Positions 8,521 through 17,511 of a stretch of DNA of 64,000 bases are shown piece after piece. This DNA comes from UBA6398 sp963644855. GTDB taxonomy: Bacteria; Bacteroidota; Bacteroidia; Bacteroidales; Bacteroidaceae. Both the position numbers and the translations under genes were made by a program. Within the stretch, counting starts at the first letter, position 1. Each line of letters opens with the position of its first letter. The DNA is taken from assembly GCA_963644855.1 (NCBI GenBank), contig CAVIQL010000008.1, positions 1 to 64,000 of the forward strand, written 5' to 3'. Under the pieces are notes generated by a model. It had not been told where the DNA came from and did not search any database. It saw only the letters and a program-made list of their open reading frames with translations.

Positions 8521-9696
8521 TTATCTTTCCGTCATTCGTTGTTGCAGATTTTCCGTAATCTCTTTTGCTGCGCGCGCCGAAGCACCAACTCCGCCCAATA
8601 TTCCGGAAATTTCTGTATATCCTTTGAGCATTTCGTTGCGATAATTGTCGGAAAAGGTGATTTTTTCTAATTCTGTGCGCACGTTTTCCACGTTCATTCC
8701 GTCGGCAACGAGTTCCTTTACCACTTCGCGTCCTGCTATAAGATTTACGAGGGATATATATTTTACTTTTAGCAACTTCTTTCGCAAAAAAGAGACAATG
8801 CGTCCCATGGGAATGTAGTAGCATACAACTTGTGGTACTCTGAATAGTGCTGTTTCGAGGGTTGCTGTGCCCGATGTTACGAGAGCGCCCGACGCAAACA
8901 ATAGCAGTGGATAGGTTTTTCCGAAAACAAGTTTTACTGTGCCCTTACGTTGCATTTCTACCGGTATATTTTTGAAATACAATTCTTGGTCGATGTTTGG
9001 TGCGCCCGCTATTACCAACTGATATCCTTTGGCGGTGAGCGGTTGTGCGGCCGTGCACATACGATATAGGTTGTAGTTTATTTCTTGTTTACGGCTGCCC
9101 GCAAGAATTGCAATTATCTTTTTTGCCGGATTAAGTTCATTTTCTTCGGCAAATGTTTCCAGCGTGTCGGCATAGTGAGTACGTTGAAAATCTTCCACTT
9201 CATCTACCGTTGGATTGCCTACATAGTGTATTTTCATGCCGCGTTGGCTGAAATATTCTACCTCAAAGGGAAGAATCGAAAAGATTTCGTCTACATAGCG
9301 ACGCAGTAGTTTTATGCGACTCTCGCGCCAAGCCCAAATTTTTGGCGATATGTAGTAGAATACAGGGATTTCGGTGTGGGTTTTCACGTATTTCGCTATG
9401 GCGAGATTGAACCCTGGATAATCTACAAGCACTACCACATCGGGCTTAACCGACATGATATCCTCTTTGCAGCGTGTCATGGCGCGCAGAATGGTTCGTG
9501 CATGCATTGCAACGCTCACTACGCCCATGTAAGCAATATCTCGATAGTAGCAAAGCATTTTTGCTCCTGCAGCTTCCATTAATTCTCCGCCGTAAGCGTA
9601 GAATGTAGCTTCTCCATCGTGTTCGCGCAGGGCGTTTATCAAGTTTGCAGCGTGGATATCGCCACTTGCTTCGCCAGCTATCAAGAAGTATTTCAT
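8521..9696 (-). CDS. lpxB: Lipid A disaccharide synthase
   Basis: LpxB joins UDP-2,3-diacylglucosamine to lipid X to form the tetraacyl disaccharide 1-phosphate. It is a GT19 glycosyltransferase at the inner face of the inner membrane. The 391-residue protein begins with IAGEASGDIHA, the family's N-terminal signature. It also has DYPGFN (about 113-118), YYISPKIWAW and LAGSRKQE. Its ATG overlaps the TGA of surE by 4 bp, so the two are translationally coupled. surE-lpxB is a common pairing in Bacteroidales. Confidence 0.95.
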   Translation of the reverse strand: MKYFLIAGEASGDIHAANLINALREHDGEATFYAYGGELMEAAGAKMLCYYRDIAYMGVVSVAMHARTILRAMTRCKEDIMSVKPDVVVLVDYPGFNLAIAKYVKTHTEIPVFYYISPKIWAWRESRIKLLRRYVDEIFSILPFEVEYFSQRGMKIHYVGNPTVDEVEDFQRTHYADTLETFAEENELNPAKKIIAILAGSRKQEINYNLYRMCTAAQPLTAKGYQLVIAGAPNIDQELYFKNIPVEMQRKGTVKLVFGKTYPLLLFASGALVTSGTATLETALFRVPQVVCYYIPMGRIVSFLRKKLLKVKYISLVNLIAGREVVKELVADGMNVENVRTELEKITFSDNYRNEMLKGYTEISGILGGVGASARAAKEITENLQQRMTER

Positions 9697-10466
9697 CGTT
9701 CTATGTTCCAGTTTTTAATTTCGTCAAACAGTGTCTGCGAGGTTACGTCAATCTGTGTGGGGGTAACCGATACAAATCCATGTTCAAGCGCATAACTGTC
9801 GGTGTCTGTGCTTTCTGGTTCCATATTTGTCCAATTACCGGTAAGAAAATAATAGGCGCCACGGTCTTCTACATCGCATCTTCTGAATTCGTTGAGCCAT
9901 TGGCTATGGCACATGCGGCATATTTTCACGCCTTTGAACGAGGGTAGGGCGGGGAAGTTTACGTTCAGACAGGTAAATTCGGGCATCGGGTTTTGCAGAG
10001 CCGCCTGAGTGATTTCTACAACGTATGGTTTCAATGCCGAAAGGTCGGCTTTTGTGTCGTGGCTGCACGAAGAAAAGGCTACGGCTTTGAGTTTGTGGAG
10101 CGCTCCCTCTATTGCCACTCCGAGTGTGCCCGAATAGTGAACGTTGATTGAGGCGTTGTCGCCATGGTTGATTCCTGCCACCACCAAATCGGGACGGCGC
10201 GGAACTATGTCGTGCAATGCGAGTTTTACACAGTCGACCGGGGTGCCCGAGCAGGCATAGATTTTCAACCCCTCCTCATTTTTTATTTCCGAAAAGGTAA
10301 CGGGCACTGCCGATGTTATGGAACAAGCTGCTCCGGAGCGTCCGCTTTCGGGAGCTACTACTATGATGTCGCCCAAAGGTCGCAGCCAGTTGATGAGCAA
10401 ATTGATTCCCGGCGCGAGATATCCGTCGTCGTTTGAAATAAGTATGAGTTTGCGCTGATTGTTCAT
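9693..10466 (-). CDS. surE: 5'/3'-nucleotidase SurE
   Basis: SurE is a metal-dependent nucleoside monophosphate phosphatase. The N-terminal ISNDDGYLAPGI carries the metal-binding Asp13 and Asp14. PESGRSGAA and AGINHGDN supply the remaining active-site Ser and Asn. The chosen start (10466) gives 257 residues, the usual length. The open frame extends 110 codons upstream to 10796, but that part is translated 21-bp repeat (heptads like NNVRYFL), and a -7 box sits just upstream of the chosen ATG. The longer form is therefore rejected. Upstream of lpxB with a 4-bp overlap. Confidence 0.94.
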   Translation of the reverse strand: MNNQRKLILISNDDGYLAPGINLLINWLRPLGDIIVVAPESGRSGAACSITSAVPVTFSEIKNEEGLKIYACSGTPVDCVKLALHDIVPRRPDLVVAGINHGDNASINVHYSGTLGVAIEGALHKLKAVAFSSCSHDTKADLSALKPYVVEITQAALQNPMPEFTCLNVNFPALPSFKGVKICRMCHSQWLNEFRRCDVEDRGAYYFLTGNWTNMEPESTDTDSYALEHGFVSVTPTQIDVTSQTLFDEIKNWNIER

Positions 10467-10486
10467 TATTGGTTGAGAATTATATG

Positions 10487-10494
10487 CAAAGATA
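10487..10494 (-). promoter_or_regulatory. Predicted -7 box of surE-lpxB
   Basis: TATCTTTG on the minus strand, 21 nt upstream of the surE ATG. It lies between the ATG and the repeat array, and it supports the short start of surE. Confidence 0.5.
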
Positions 10495-10543
10495 CATTTT
10501 TCCCTCGACAGTTTAGCAGTATGTGGTAGGACTGAATTTTTGT

Positions 10544-10648
10544 GATATAGGATATCGTTGAAATAATGTCTGACTTTGTTTAAATAATATCGGACATTAT
10601 TTAAAAAATATCGGACATTATTTAAAAAATATCGGACATTATTTTGCC
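10544..10648. repeat. 21-bp phased palindromic element, locus C (longest clean tandem array)
   Basis: Five units in exact 21-bp phase: a degenerate core GATATAGGATATC at 10544, AATGTCTGACTTT at 10565, then three identical AATATCGGACATT cores at 10586, 10607 and 10628. The last units share identical ATTTAAAA spacers. This is the only locus where a core is repeated unchanged, which suggests recent unit duplication. It lies between the divergent surE and parA genes. The rest of the gap (10649-10852) shows no gene. Confidence 0.92.
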
Positions 10649-10852
10649 GATGTCTAAACTTGTGAAAATCAACGCCGTGTTTCTTTGCTGTGCGAAACGC
10701 TTTTTGTGGGGCGTTTTCCCGCTTGGAGCGGACGAAATGGGGCACTGTCAGGTTTGCGTGGCGTGTGGTAGCAAAATATATACCTTGATGTTTCAAAATT
10801 GTTAATTCATAATTTTACCATACGCCTTTTGTTTATTTAGCACTGTAGAGGA

Positions 10853-10882
10853 TTGGGGACTGCAAGATTTTTTTTATTTTTG
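10853..10882 (+). promoter_or_regulatory. Predicted promoter of parA-parB
   Basis: TTG at 10853-10855, a 19-nt spacer and TATTTTTG at 10875-10882 fit the Bacteroidota pattern. parA starts 35 nt downstream. Confidence 0.6.
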
Positions 10883-10916
10883 CATACTCACAGCCTTATG
10901 GCTGATAGCATTTAAT

Positions 10917-11684
10917 ATGGGAAAAATTATATCATTAGCAAATCAAAAAGGCGGTGTGGGCAAAACCACAACTGCGATGAATCTTGCAGCATCGCTTGCT
11001 ACCTTGGAGAAAACCGTTCTGCTTGTCGATGCTGACCCGCAGGCAAATGCTTCGTCGGGTTTGGGCGTTGACGTGAGAAAGGTGGATTGCTCAATCTACG
11101 AGTGTATCGTTAACAATACCGATGTTCACGAAGCAATCTACACCACCGATATCGACGGACTCGACATTTTGCCGAGCCATATCGACCTTGTGGGCGCGGA
11201 AGTGGAGATGCTCAATTTTGAAAACCGCGAAAAGTTGATGAAAAAGGTGCTCGACCCGCTGCGCTCCGAATACGACTATATTCTAATAGATTGCAGCCCG
11301 TCGCTTGGACTTATCACAGTGAATTCGCTCGTTGCCTCCGACAGCGTAATAATACCTGTGCAATGCGAATACTTTGCACTCGAGGGAATAAGCAAACTGC
11401 TCAACACTATAAAGATTATCAAGAAAAAACTGAACCCGGCACTTGAAATCGAAGGCTTTCTGCTAACAATGTATGACTCTCGTCTGAGACTTGCAAACCA
11501 AATCAACGATGAGGTGCGCCGACATTTCCAGGAATTAGTGTTCAAAACCGTGATACAACGCAATGTAAAACTGAGCGAAGCCCCAAGTCATGGCGTTCCG
11601 GCTATTCTCTACGATGCAACGTCGAACGGCGCAAAGAGCTACTTGGAGCTGGCGCGCGATGTGATTGAGAAAGACAGAAAATAA
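10917..11684 (+). CDS. parA: Chromosome-partitioning ATPase ParA (Soj)
   Basis: ParA binds DNA as an ATP dimer and drives segregation of ParB-bound origins. The 255-residue protein has the deviant Walker A motif KGGVGKTT at residues 11-18, with the signature lysine. It also has LLVDADPQ (Walker A', about 36-43) and ILIDCSPSLG (Walker B, about 121-130). It lacks an N-terminal HTH, as expected for a chromosomal Soj. parB follows 33 bp downstream. No parS-like site (GTTnCACGTGnAAC) was seen in the window. Confidence 0.95.
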   Translation: MGKIISLANQKGGVGKTTTAMNLAASLATLEKTVLLVDADPQANASSGLGVDVRKVDCSIYECIVNNTDVHEAIYTTDIDGLDILPSHIDLVGAEVEMLNFENREKLMKKVLDPLRSEYDYILIDCSPSLGLITVNSLVASDSVIIPVQCEYFALEGISKLLNTIKIIKKKLNPALEIEGFLLTMYDSRLRLANQINDEVRRHFQELVFKTVIQRNVKLSEAPSHGVPAILYDATSNGAKSYLELARDVIEKDRK

Positions 11685-11717
11685 AGGAGGCACATAAGTT
11701 TTCCAAACAAGAAGTTT

Positions 11718-12611
11718 ATGACAGTACAGAAAAAATACCAAGCATTGGGGCGTGGACTCGACGCATTGATAACTACCGGCGAAGTAAAAACGTCGGGCAG
11801 TTCGTCGATAGGCGAGATAGCCGTAAATCTAATTGTTCCAAATCCCAATCAGCCAAGACGCGATTTTAGCGAACAGTCTCTCGACGAACTTGCAGACTCT
11901 ATCAGAGAATTGGGAATAGTGCAGCCCGTTACGCTTAGAAACATGGGCGACGGCTCATACCAGATAATCGCGGGAGAACGCAGGTGGAGAGCAGCGCAAA
12001 GGGCTGGATTGAAATCTGTGCCGGCATATATTCGCACTGCCGACGATGAGAAAACCATGCAGATGGCTCTCGTGGAAAACATTCAGCGCGAAGACCTCAA
12101 CCCTATAGAGATTGCTCTCGCTTATCAGGGACTTATAGAACAATATGGGCTGAAACAAGAAGAACTGTCTGAGAAAGTAGGTAAAAAACGAGCCACCGTA
12201 ACCAATTACCTTAGACTTCTTAAACTACCAGCTCCCGTGCAAATGGCTTTGAAAAACAAAGAAATCGATCAAGGGCACGCTCGCGCTTTGCTTGGCTTGC
12301 CAAGCGCAACAACACAGTTGCGTGTGTTTGAAGAAATCAAGAGCCAGGGACTTTCGGTGAGAAAGGTGGAGGAAATAGTCAACCGCCTTAATAGCGGAGA
12401 AGACGTTAACAACGGCGGTAAACGCATTCGCGCACGCCGAGACAAGGATAACAACGAAGAATACAACGCTTTGCAGAAACACTTGTCTGAACATTTTGGC
12501 ACAAAGGTAAAAATGACCTGCTCACCACAGGGAAAAGGAAAAATAACTATTCCATTTCGCAATCAAGAAGAGATGGAACGAATAATAGCACTGCTCGACA
12601 AAGGTAAGTGA
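11718..12611 (+). CDS. parB: Chromosome-partitioning protein ParB (Spo0J)
   Basis: ParB is a CTP-dependent DNA clamp that loads at parS sites. The 297-residue protein has the N-terminal ParB/Srx fold with NPNQPRRDF (about 39-47) and the GERRWRAA CTP-binding motif (about 79-86). ENIQREDLNPIE follows, then an HTH near 135-160 (LSEKVGKKRATVTNYLRLL) and a C-terminal dimer domain. The N-terminal KYQALGRGLDALI contacts ParA. The stop overlaps the GTG start of the next gene, so the two are coupled. Confidence 0.95.
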   Translation: MTVQKKYQALGRGLDALITTGEVKTSGSSSIGEIAVNLIVPNPNQPRRDFSEQSLDELADSIRELGIVQPVTLRNMGDGSYQIIAGERRWRAAQRAGLKSVPAYIRTADDEKTMQMALVENIQREDLNPIEIALAYQGLIEQYGLKQEELSEKVGKKRATVTNYLRLLKLPAPVQMALKNKEIDQGHARALLGLPSATTQLRVFEEIKSQGLSVRKVEEIVNRLNSGEDVNNGGKRIRARRDKDNNEEYNALQKHLSEHFGTKVKMTCSPQGKGKITIPFRNQEEMERIIALLDKGK

Positions 12612-13384
12612 AGACCTATTTTAAAACATCGGCAAACAAAATAACTTGCTGTCCGCGAAATTTCGTGCTGGCAGCAATTCTTGTGCTATGCGTTTTCCTT
12701 GCTGACAATGCAGCGGCTTGTACAATTCCTGTACTTTCAGACAGCGTTTTGCCGCGAATAGAACAAGGAGACTCCATCAAGGTTACCGATGAAAAAACAG
12801 AAAATACCATCGCCATCGACTCGACAAAGATTGCGCAACAAGTAGATTCTGTAATGAAAGGAGCATTGAAGCAAAAACTTCCAAAGCCAAAGTTTGTGCC
12901 CGATCCCAAACGCGCCCTTTGGCTCGCGCTTGTGATTCCCGGCGCAGGGCAAATCTACAACCGCAAATATTGGAAACTCCCAATTTTCTACGGAGGTTTT
13001 TTGGGCTGTACGTATGCCTTGATGTGGAATCAGCAGATGTATAAGGATTATTCGCAAGCTTATATTGATATTATGGACGACGATCCAAATACTCATAGCT
13101 ACACTAATATGTTGCCCCCAAACTATGATATAACGGGGCTGGAAGATAGATTTAAAACGATATTCAAAAATAAAAAAGACCGCTACCGCCGGTGGAGAGA
13201 CTATGCGGCGTTCTCGTTTGTAGGTGTATATCTTTTGTCGGTCATAGATGCGTATGTTGATGCGCAACTTTCACAATTCGACATCTCAAAAGACTTAAGC
13301 CTCAACGTAAAGCCAACAGTTATTCCTGTGCACAACAGTAAAAATTCGGCAGCTGTAGGGATTGGTTGCGGTTTGAATTTCTAA
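12608..13384 (+). CDS. DUF5683-like membrane protein
   Basis: This 258-residue protein is of unknown function. It has an N-terminal signal or membrane segment (about 20-38), then a low-complexity linker. The conserved part begins near 98 with PDPKRALWLALVIPGAGQIYNRKYWKLPIFYGG, a motif typical of the DUF5683 family. Further membrane segments lie at about 105-135 and 200-220. The GTG start at 12608 overlaps the parB stop, which supports coupled translation. An in-frame ATG is absent nearby. It sits between parB and an MltD-type enzyme in many Bacteroidales, so an envelope role is plausible but unproven. Confidence 0.75.
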   Translation: MKTYFKTSANKITCCPRNFVLAAILVLCVFLADNAAACTIPVLSDSVLPRIEQGDSIKVTDEKTENTIAIDSTKIAQQVDSVMKGALKQKLPKPKFVPDPKRALWLALVIPGAGQIYNRKYWKLPIFYGGFLGCTYALMWNQQMYKDYSQAYIDIMDDDPNTHSYTNMLPPNYDITGLEDRFKTIFKNKKDRYRRWRDYAAFSFVGVYLLSVIDAYVDAQLSQFDISKDLSLNVKPTVIPVHNSKNSAAVGIGCGLNF

Positions 13385-13394
13385 AACAACGATC

Positions 13395-14711
13395 ATGAAG
13401 AAAATATATATAATAGCAATCATGCTCCTGACCGCAATTGGCGTCAAGGCGCAAAATGATATCACAGTTCACGACGACAAAACTGGTAAAGATGAGGAGA
13501 TAGAAATGCCGGAATCAATGTCTCTTGACATCGATACGCTTTTGCAGCAATGGAATGCAGCACAATATCTTGAAGCTGATACTAATTGCAATATGCAGGA
13601 CGTAAACCCCGTTTTTTCCGACAGTATATATATCGATCGGTTGTCAAGAATTCCTGCCGTAATGGAGATGCCGTATAACAATATCGTAAGGAAGTTTATC
13701 GATCAATACACAGGCCGTTTACGACATTCGGTGTCCTATATGCTTGGTGCGTCAAACTTTTATATTCCAATCTTCGAGGAAGCATTAGCACTATATAATC
13801 TTCCGCTCGAATTGAAATACCTTCCAGTAATAGAGAGCGCACTTGATCCAACGGCAGTAAGTCGTAAAGGTGCGACAGGACTTTGGCAATTTATGTTGGC
13901 GACTGCGAAACGATATGACTTGAAGATTAATAGTCTTGTTGATGAACGTCGCGATCCAATTAAAGCTACGTTTGCTGCGGCGCAATATCTAAGCGATCTT
14001 TACAAAGTGTATGGCGATTGGAATCTTGTGATAGCTGCTTATAATTGCGGTCCGAGTTCTCTTAACAAAGCTATTCATCGTGCAGGCGGAAGCAAGGATT
14101 ATTGGACTATTTATCCCTATTTGCCCAAGGAAACACGTGGTTATGTTCCGGCATTCATAGCTGCGAATTATGTGATGGCTTATTATTGTGAGCATAACAT
14201 TTGTCCGATGCGTGCAAAACTGATGGACGCGAGCGATACTGTAGTAGTTAGAAAAGATCTCCACTTTGAGCAAATCGCATCTGTTTGTGGTGTGGAAATA
14301 GCTCAGCTCAAAGCGTTCAATCCTCAGTATAAAACGTCTGTGATACCAGGAAATTCTTACGATTGTGTGCTCCGTTTGCCCTCTGAGGCTGCTTTGAAAT
14401 TCGTTGATATGGGTGATTCGTTATACAATTACCGCAGCAGTGAACTTCTCACCAAACGTAAGACGGTGGATGTGGACGAAAGTGAATTGGAAAAGCAGAC
14501 CACTACACGTAAAAGCTATTCGAGTTCGCGTCGAAGCAGTTCGAGTTCGCGCCGTTCAAGACGCTCGCGCGGTAAGAGTGTTACTATAAAAAGTGGGCAG
14601 ACTCTTTCGGAAATTGCCGAGAAATACGGAACAAGCGTGAGCAAACTCCGTAAACTCAATAACATTAAGGGCTCAAGCATTCGTGCTGGCAAAAAATTGA
14701 AAGTAAAATAA
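13395..14711 (+). CDS. Membrane-bound lytic murein transglycosylase D-like protein
   Basis: The protein cleaves peptidoglycan glycan strands to 1,6-anhydro products in the periplasm. The 438-residue protein has a signal peptide ending VKA at about 19 and an SLT domain at about 135-290. In the SLT domain, LKYLPVIESALDP provides the catalytic Glu, followed by SRKGATGLWQFM and AAYNCGPSSLNKAI. A Ser/Arg-rich linker (about 375-400) and one C-terminal LysM repeat (about 395-438, TIKSGQTLSEIAEKYG) follow. E. coli MltD has two LysM repeats. It is 7 bp before the Rel/SpoT gene. Confidence 0.9.
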   Translation: MKKIYIIAIMLLTAIGVKAQNDITVHDDKTGKDEEIEMPESMSLDIDTLLQQWNAAQYLEADTNCNMQDVNPVFSDSIYIDRLSRIPAVMEMPYNNIVRKFIDQYTGRLRHSVSYMLGASNFYIPIFEEALALYNLPLELKYLPVIESALDPTAVSRKGATGLWQFMLATAKRYDLKINSLVDERRDPIKATFAAAQYLSDLYKVYGDWNLVIAAYNCGPSSLNKAIHRAGGSKDYWTIYPYLPKETRGYVPAFIAANYVMAYYCEHNICPMRAKLMDASDTVVVRKDLHFEQIASVCGVEIAQLKAFNPQYKTSVIPGNSYDCVLRLPSEAALKFVDMGDSLYNYRSSELLTKRKTVDVDESELEKQTTTRKSYSSSRRSSSSSRRSRRSRGKSVTIKSGQTLSEIAEKYGTSVSKLRKLNNIKGSSIRAGKKLKVK

Positions 14712-14718
14712 GACAGCC

Positions 14719-16962
14719 ATGACTCCCGTTCCTCCTAATTCTGCAAAAGATGAGCAGATGATAAATGACGCATTCCGTCATTTGCTCGACACGTATCTTG
14801 CTTCCAACCATCGCAAGAAGACTGAAGTAATCACCAAAGCTTTTAATTTTGCCAAGAAAGCTCATAGCGGTGTGCGACGTCTTTCGGGCGAACCTTATAT
14901 TATGCACCCAATTGCTGTGGCGCAGATTGTTTGTGAAGAGATAGGATTGGGATCTACTTCGATTTGTGCGGCACTTCTTCATGACGTGGAAGAGGACACC
15001 GACTATACCAACGAGGATATATCCAATCTTTTTGGTGCCAAAGTGGCAAACATCGTAGAGGGGCTCACTAAAATTTCTGGGGGAATATTTGGCGAACGTG
15101 CATCATTGCAAGCCGAGACTTTCAAGAAGCTTCTGCTTACGATGAGCGACGATATCCGCGTGATTCTTATCAAGATTGCCGATCGTCTTCACAATATGCG
15201 CACGCTGAGTTCCATGCTCCCGCGCAAACAATACAAGGTGGCGGGCGAAACTCTCTATATATATGCCCCGCTTGCCGATCGTTTGGGACTGAACAAGATT
15301 AAAATGGAACTTGAAGACCTTAGTTTCCATTACGAACACCCGCAGGAATATGAGGAAATCAAGTCGAAACTTGCCAAGACCCAGGCGGAACGTGAGGAAA
15401 TCTTCAATGAATTCACCGCGCCCATACGTCAATCGCTCGATAAAAGCGGATTGAAATACCATATACTTGCCCGCATTAAAACGCCCTATTCCATTTGGCA
15501 GAAAATGCAGAACAAGCACATCACTTTCGAAGAAATCTACGACATTCTGGCTATACGTATAGTTTTTGAGCCGAGTGCTGCCGACAAGGAGGTGAGCGAG
15601 TGTTTCAATATCTATGTGGCTCTTTGCGGGATATACAAACCGCAGCCCGACCGTTTGCGCGATTGGATTTCACACCCCAAGGCAAACGGATATCAAGCGC
15701 TCCACGTAACGCTGATGAGCAATCGTGGCGAATGGATAGAGGTTCAGATACGCTCCAAACGCATGGACGATATCGACGAACAGGGAGTGGCGGCTCATTG
15801 GAAGTACAAGGCGCCGGGCGAAGAGTATAGCGACGACGAATTGTCGAAATGGCTTCACACTATAAAGGAAATTCTTGACGACCCTCAGCCCGACACGCTC
15901 GATTTTCTTGATACTATTAAACTGAATCTTTTTGCCAACGAAATTTTGATATTTACTCCTAAGGGAGAAATCAAGACTATGCCGGCGGGAGCCACTGCTC
16001 TTGATTTTGCATTCTCAATTCATTCGTTTTTGGGCAGTCATTGCATAGGCGCTAAGGTAAACCATAAACTCGTGCCGCTTAGTCATAAGTTGCAGAGCGG
16101 TGATCAGGTGGAAATCCTCACTTCGCGTTCGCAACATGTACAGCCCGAATGGATACAATATGCCAACACGGCAAAAGCAAAAGGCAAAATACGTGCCCTA
16201 CTGCGCCGCGATGAACGCGAAAAACGCGCGCAGGGCGAAGAGATATTGCGTGAATTCCTCAAAGAGAAAGATATTGAAATCAATAGCGCCGTAATCGACA
16301 AACTTTGCCGCTTTCACGAAATACCCACACGCGATGGTTTGTTTCTTGCGCTCGGAGAAAAGAGCATCACTCTCAATGATTCTGATGCTGATTTCATACA
16401 AGGAAGGCAACGTAAAACGTCGTCGTGGAGAAAATTCATACCATTTATCAGCAGCAAACCCAAGACTGCCGAAAATAGTGATATCAAAAAGGTGTTTATC
16501 GAGGGCATCGACCGCAAGAAGACGTTTATGCTCAACGAAGACTCCATTAAGCATTGCAAAATAGCCGAATGTTGCCACCCTATTCCGGGAGATGATGCGC
16601 TGGGATATATTGATCCTTCTAATGAGTTTGTTATCCATCGACGTGATTGCCCCGTGGCCGAAAAACTCAAAAGCAACTACGGCAACAGAGTGGTTGCCGT
16701 GGATTGGCAAATGCACCATATCAACCTATATCCTGCTACTATTTATGTGAAAGGCATTGATGTGCAGGGAATATTGATGGCAATTAGCGAGGTAATTTAT
16801 AAACAATTGAATCTTGACATAAAAAAATTGTCGGTAACCACTGATGCGGGAATCTTTGAGAGCGAAATAACGATAAATCTCCACGATACAGCCGATGTGA
16901 AACAGATATGCAATTCACTGCTTGGTATCAAAGGCATCGTAAAAGCCGTTAGAATCAGTTGA
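14719..16962 (+). CDS. RelA/SpoT family (p)ppGpp synthetase and hydrolase
   Basis: This 747-residue stringent-response enzyme appears bifunctional. The N-terminal HD hydrolase domain keeps His63, His88-Asp89 and the Glu-Asp of LLHDVEEDT (about 87-94). The synthetase domain (about 225-400) has RIKTPYSIWQKM and the C-terminal GVAAHWKYK. A TGS domain follows (about 405-465), and an ACT domain ends the protein (about 665-747). Bacteroidota often encode two such enzymes. This one has an intact HD domain and so fits the Rel/SpoT hydrolase-competent type. It ends the parAB cluster, and an element of the 21-bp repeat family lies 30 bp past the stop. Confidence 0.92.
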   Translation: MTPVPPNSAKDEQMINDAFRHLLDTYLASNHRKKTEVITKAFNFAKKAHSGVRRLSGEPYIMHPIAVAQIVCEEIGLGSTSICAALLHDVEEDTDYTNEDISNLFGAKVANIVEGLTKISGGIFGERASLQAETFKKLLLTMSDDIRVILIKIADRLHNMRTLSSMLPRKQYKVAGETLYIYAPLADRLGLNKIKMELEDLSFHYEHPQEYEEIKSKLAKTQAEREEIFNEFTAPIRQSLDKSGLKYHILARIKTPYSIWQKMQNKHITFEEIYDILAIRIVFEPSAADKEVSECFNIYVALCGIYKPQPDRLRDWISHPKANGYQALHVTLMSNRGEWIEVQIRSKRMDDIDEQGVAAHWKYKAPGEEYSDDELSKWLHTIKEILDDPQPDTLDFLDTIKLNLFANEILIFTPKGEIKTMPAGATALDFAFSIHSFLGSHCIGAKVNHKLVPLSHKLQSGDQVEILTSRSQHVQPEWIQYANTAKAKGKIRALLRRDEREKRAQGEEILREFLKEKDIEINSAVIDKLCRFHEIPTRDGLFLALGEKSITLNDSDADFIQGRQRKTSSWRKFIPFISSKPKTAENSDIKKVFIEGIDRKKTFMLNEDSIKHCKIAECCHPIPGDDALGYIDPSNEFVIHRRDCPVAEKLKSNYGNRVVAVDWQMHHINLYPATIYVKGIDVQGILMAISEVIYKQLNLDIKKLSVTTDAGIFESEITINLHDTADVKQICNSLLGIKGIVKAVRIS

Positions 16963-16992
16963 AATTCTTAGTAAAATAATAAGACGGCTTTT

Positions 16993-17064
16993 GGTAAAAA
17001 CAATATCAGACCTTTTTTAAAAAAGGTCCGATATTATTTTTGCGATATTTGATATCTTTTTTTT
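16993..17064. repeat. 21-bp phased palindromic element, locus D
   Basis: Cores at 17002 (AATATCAGACCTT), 17023 (AAGGTCCGATATT) and a degenerate one at 17044 (GATATTTGATATC). Cores 1 and 2 with the spacer TTTTAAAA make a 34-bp palindrome with one mismatch. The left end word is GGTAAAAAC. It lies between the convergent Rel/SpoT and LuxR-type genes. Confidence 0.88.
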
Positions 17065-17448
17065 GCCTGCAATAATACGTAAAAACATAGGCGGTTTACT
17101 CCTTGCGCAAATTGTTATAATAGCCATCAAATTGCTTTGGAATTTTTCGTGTTAAAGTGTTGTTTTATCCATATAAGGCTTTGAAACAAATTTCGTGCAA
17201 ATATATATCTTGAAAATCAATGTTTTGCACCCTGATTTAGTCTAAAAGGGCAAAAAGGGGCAAAACGTTAAAATTTTAAGCATGATAACCAAAACCGACA
17301 TGATAACAATGGCAAAAACTCAAAGTAGTGCCATTTTTGCAGCGTGAAAACAATAAAAGCTTAGAGATTCATGATAAAAGAGTTAGGCAAGTCGATTTAC
17401 AATATTAATAACCTCTACTTTTATTAGAGAAACACGATGTATTTTCAT
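17065..17448. other. Gene-free AT-rich gap
   Basis: No convincing coding region or known RNA was seen. The segment near 17253-17310 (GGGGCAAAAC ... CATGATAAC ... AATG) resembles the region just before sppA (918-966), which suggests an old shared sequence or a second copy of a regulatory region. Confidence 0.4.
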
Positions 17449-17488
17449 TGTCCGAGCGGCCCCTTCTGAACGTTCGGACATTTTTTTT
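17449..17488. terminator. Hairpin terminator between Rel/SpoT and the LuxR-type gene
   Basis: The stem TGTCCGAGCG/CGTTCGGACA with a 12-nt loop is followed by TTTTTTTT on the plus strand. It lies just downstream of the minus-strand LuxR-type gene and may act in both directions. Confidence 0.75.
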
Positions 17489-17511
17489 GTGTGTACCCCA
17501 ACAAACGTTTC

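Noticed and set aside
10467..10796. N-terminal extension of SurE by 110 residues
   Set aside because: The extension is repeat DNA. A promoter box and the family length support the start at 10466.
10917..12611. parS site near parAB
   Set aside because: No GTTnCACGTGnAAC-like word was found. The CACGTG words seen (for example near 14130) do not fit the flanks.
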